Below, one piece after another: positions 7,109-7,406 of a DNA stretch of 7,406 bases. This stretch comes from Bacteroidota bacterium (GTDB lineage Bacteria; Bacteroidota; Ignavibacteria; Ignavibacteriales; Ignavibacteriaceae). The translations under genes were made by a program, and so were the position numbers. The notes under the pieces were generated by a model. That model was not told where the DNA came from, did no database searches, and saw only the letters and a list, made by a program, of their open reading frames with translations. The stretch's first letter is position 1; each line of letters begins with the position of its first letter. Location: the NCBI GenBank assembly GCA_021778375.1, contig JAJYCM010000130.1:1-7406 (forward strand). The letters run 5' to 3'.

Positions 7109-7406
7109 TTATTCGTCACGATGAACTATATCTGGAGAGAAAGCAGGAAGACAGACTGCAATATACTCTGCACCACTTTCACCCGGTGTGCTATATTGCA
7201 CCCATTTACCTTTTGAGATTATAACTGCTTCACCTTCTTTTACGTCGATAACTTCATTATGTGATGTCACTCTCAAAATGCCTTTAAGAACGATAGTGTA
7301 CTCATCGAAATCAGGAGTTTGTCCAGGTTCTATCCAACCACCGGGGCTTTTCATTTTAGCAATACTTACGGACTCTGTTTTGGAATTGACACGACCAAAA
7401 TATTCT
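7109..7406 (-). CDS. Cupin-fold protein, 5' end beyond the window
   Basis: The 98 visible C-terminal residues form a small cupin barrel. The frame stays open to the right edge, and the residues before the internal Met at 7352-7354 (EYFGRVNSKTESVSIAK) read as normal protein, so that Met is not the likely start and the gene is partial. W-x-E-P-G-Q-T-P-D-F-D-E-Y-T-I-V-L-K-G occupies the place of cupin motif 1, with the E-Y-x-x-V-L-x-G part well kept; GEAVIISKGKWVQYSTP corresponds to motif 2. The metal-binding histidines of classical cupins are absent from both motifs. Similar short cupins are often annotated as EutQ-like or simply cupin domain proteins; substrate and role are unknown. The gene converges on the secreted-protein gene and shares its terminator. 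Confidence 0.85.
   Translation of the reverse strand, partial: EYFGRVNSKTESVSIAKMKSPGGWIEPGQTPDFDEYTIVLKGILRVTSHNEVIDVKEGEAVIISKGKWVQYSTPGESGAEYIAVCLPAFSPDIVHRDE

Overview
The window looks like a chromosomal segment from an AT-rich member of the Bacteroidota/Chlorobi group, most likely the Ignavibacteria or a close relative. The main evidence is the C-terminus of the 5149-7032 product, a textbook type IX secretion (Por) sorting domain in the NYPNPFNPST...GVYLYRL...KKMILSK style common in that group. The lineage is inferred from this one domain plus base composition. There is no rRNA, tRNA, CRISPR array, insertion sequence or phage gene, and nothing suggests a mobile region.

The left two thirds (about 39-4617, minus strand) is one tight operon, read right to left: maeB (NADP-type malic enzyme with a C-terminal phosphotransacetylase-like domain), then nfnA and nfnB. 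The last two encode the small and large flavin/iron-sulfur subunits of an NfnAB-type transhydrogenase (NADH-dependent reduced ferredoxin:NADP+ oxidoreductase) or the closely related SudAB. Gaps are 10 and 30 bases. The logic is redox balancing: malic enzyme turns malate into pyruvate and makes NADPH, while NfnAB exchanges electrons among NADPH, NADH and ferredoxin, so carbon entry at pyruvate is tied to the cofactor pools.

A 531-base divergent intergenic region (4618-5148) follows. Next to maeB it holds a sigma70-like promoter candidate flanked and overlapped by two striking palindromes (4683-4698 and 4702-4733), probably operators. The half next to the plus-strand gene has no convincing gene or promoter.

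The plus-strand gene 5149-7032 encodes an exported protein with about five tandem carboxypeptidase-regulatory-like beta-sandwich modules and the T9SS sorting tail; its function is unknown. It converges on a minus-strand cupin-fold gene whose 5' end lies beyond the right edge. Between them, a strong hairpin with A and T tracts on either side should terminate transcription from both directions.

No clearly new biological system is visible. The points most worth a second look are the palindromic control region of the maeB-nfnAB operon, the coupling of malic enzyme to NfnAB, the altered active site of the phosphotransacetylase-like domain, the F-Y-x-N linker motif of the secreted protein, and a cupin without the usual metal-binding histidines.
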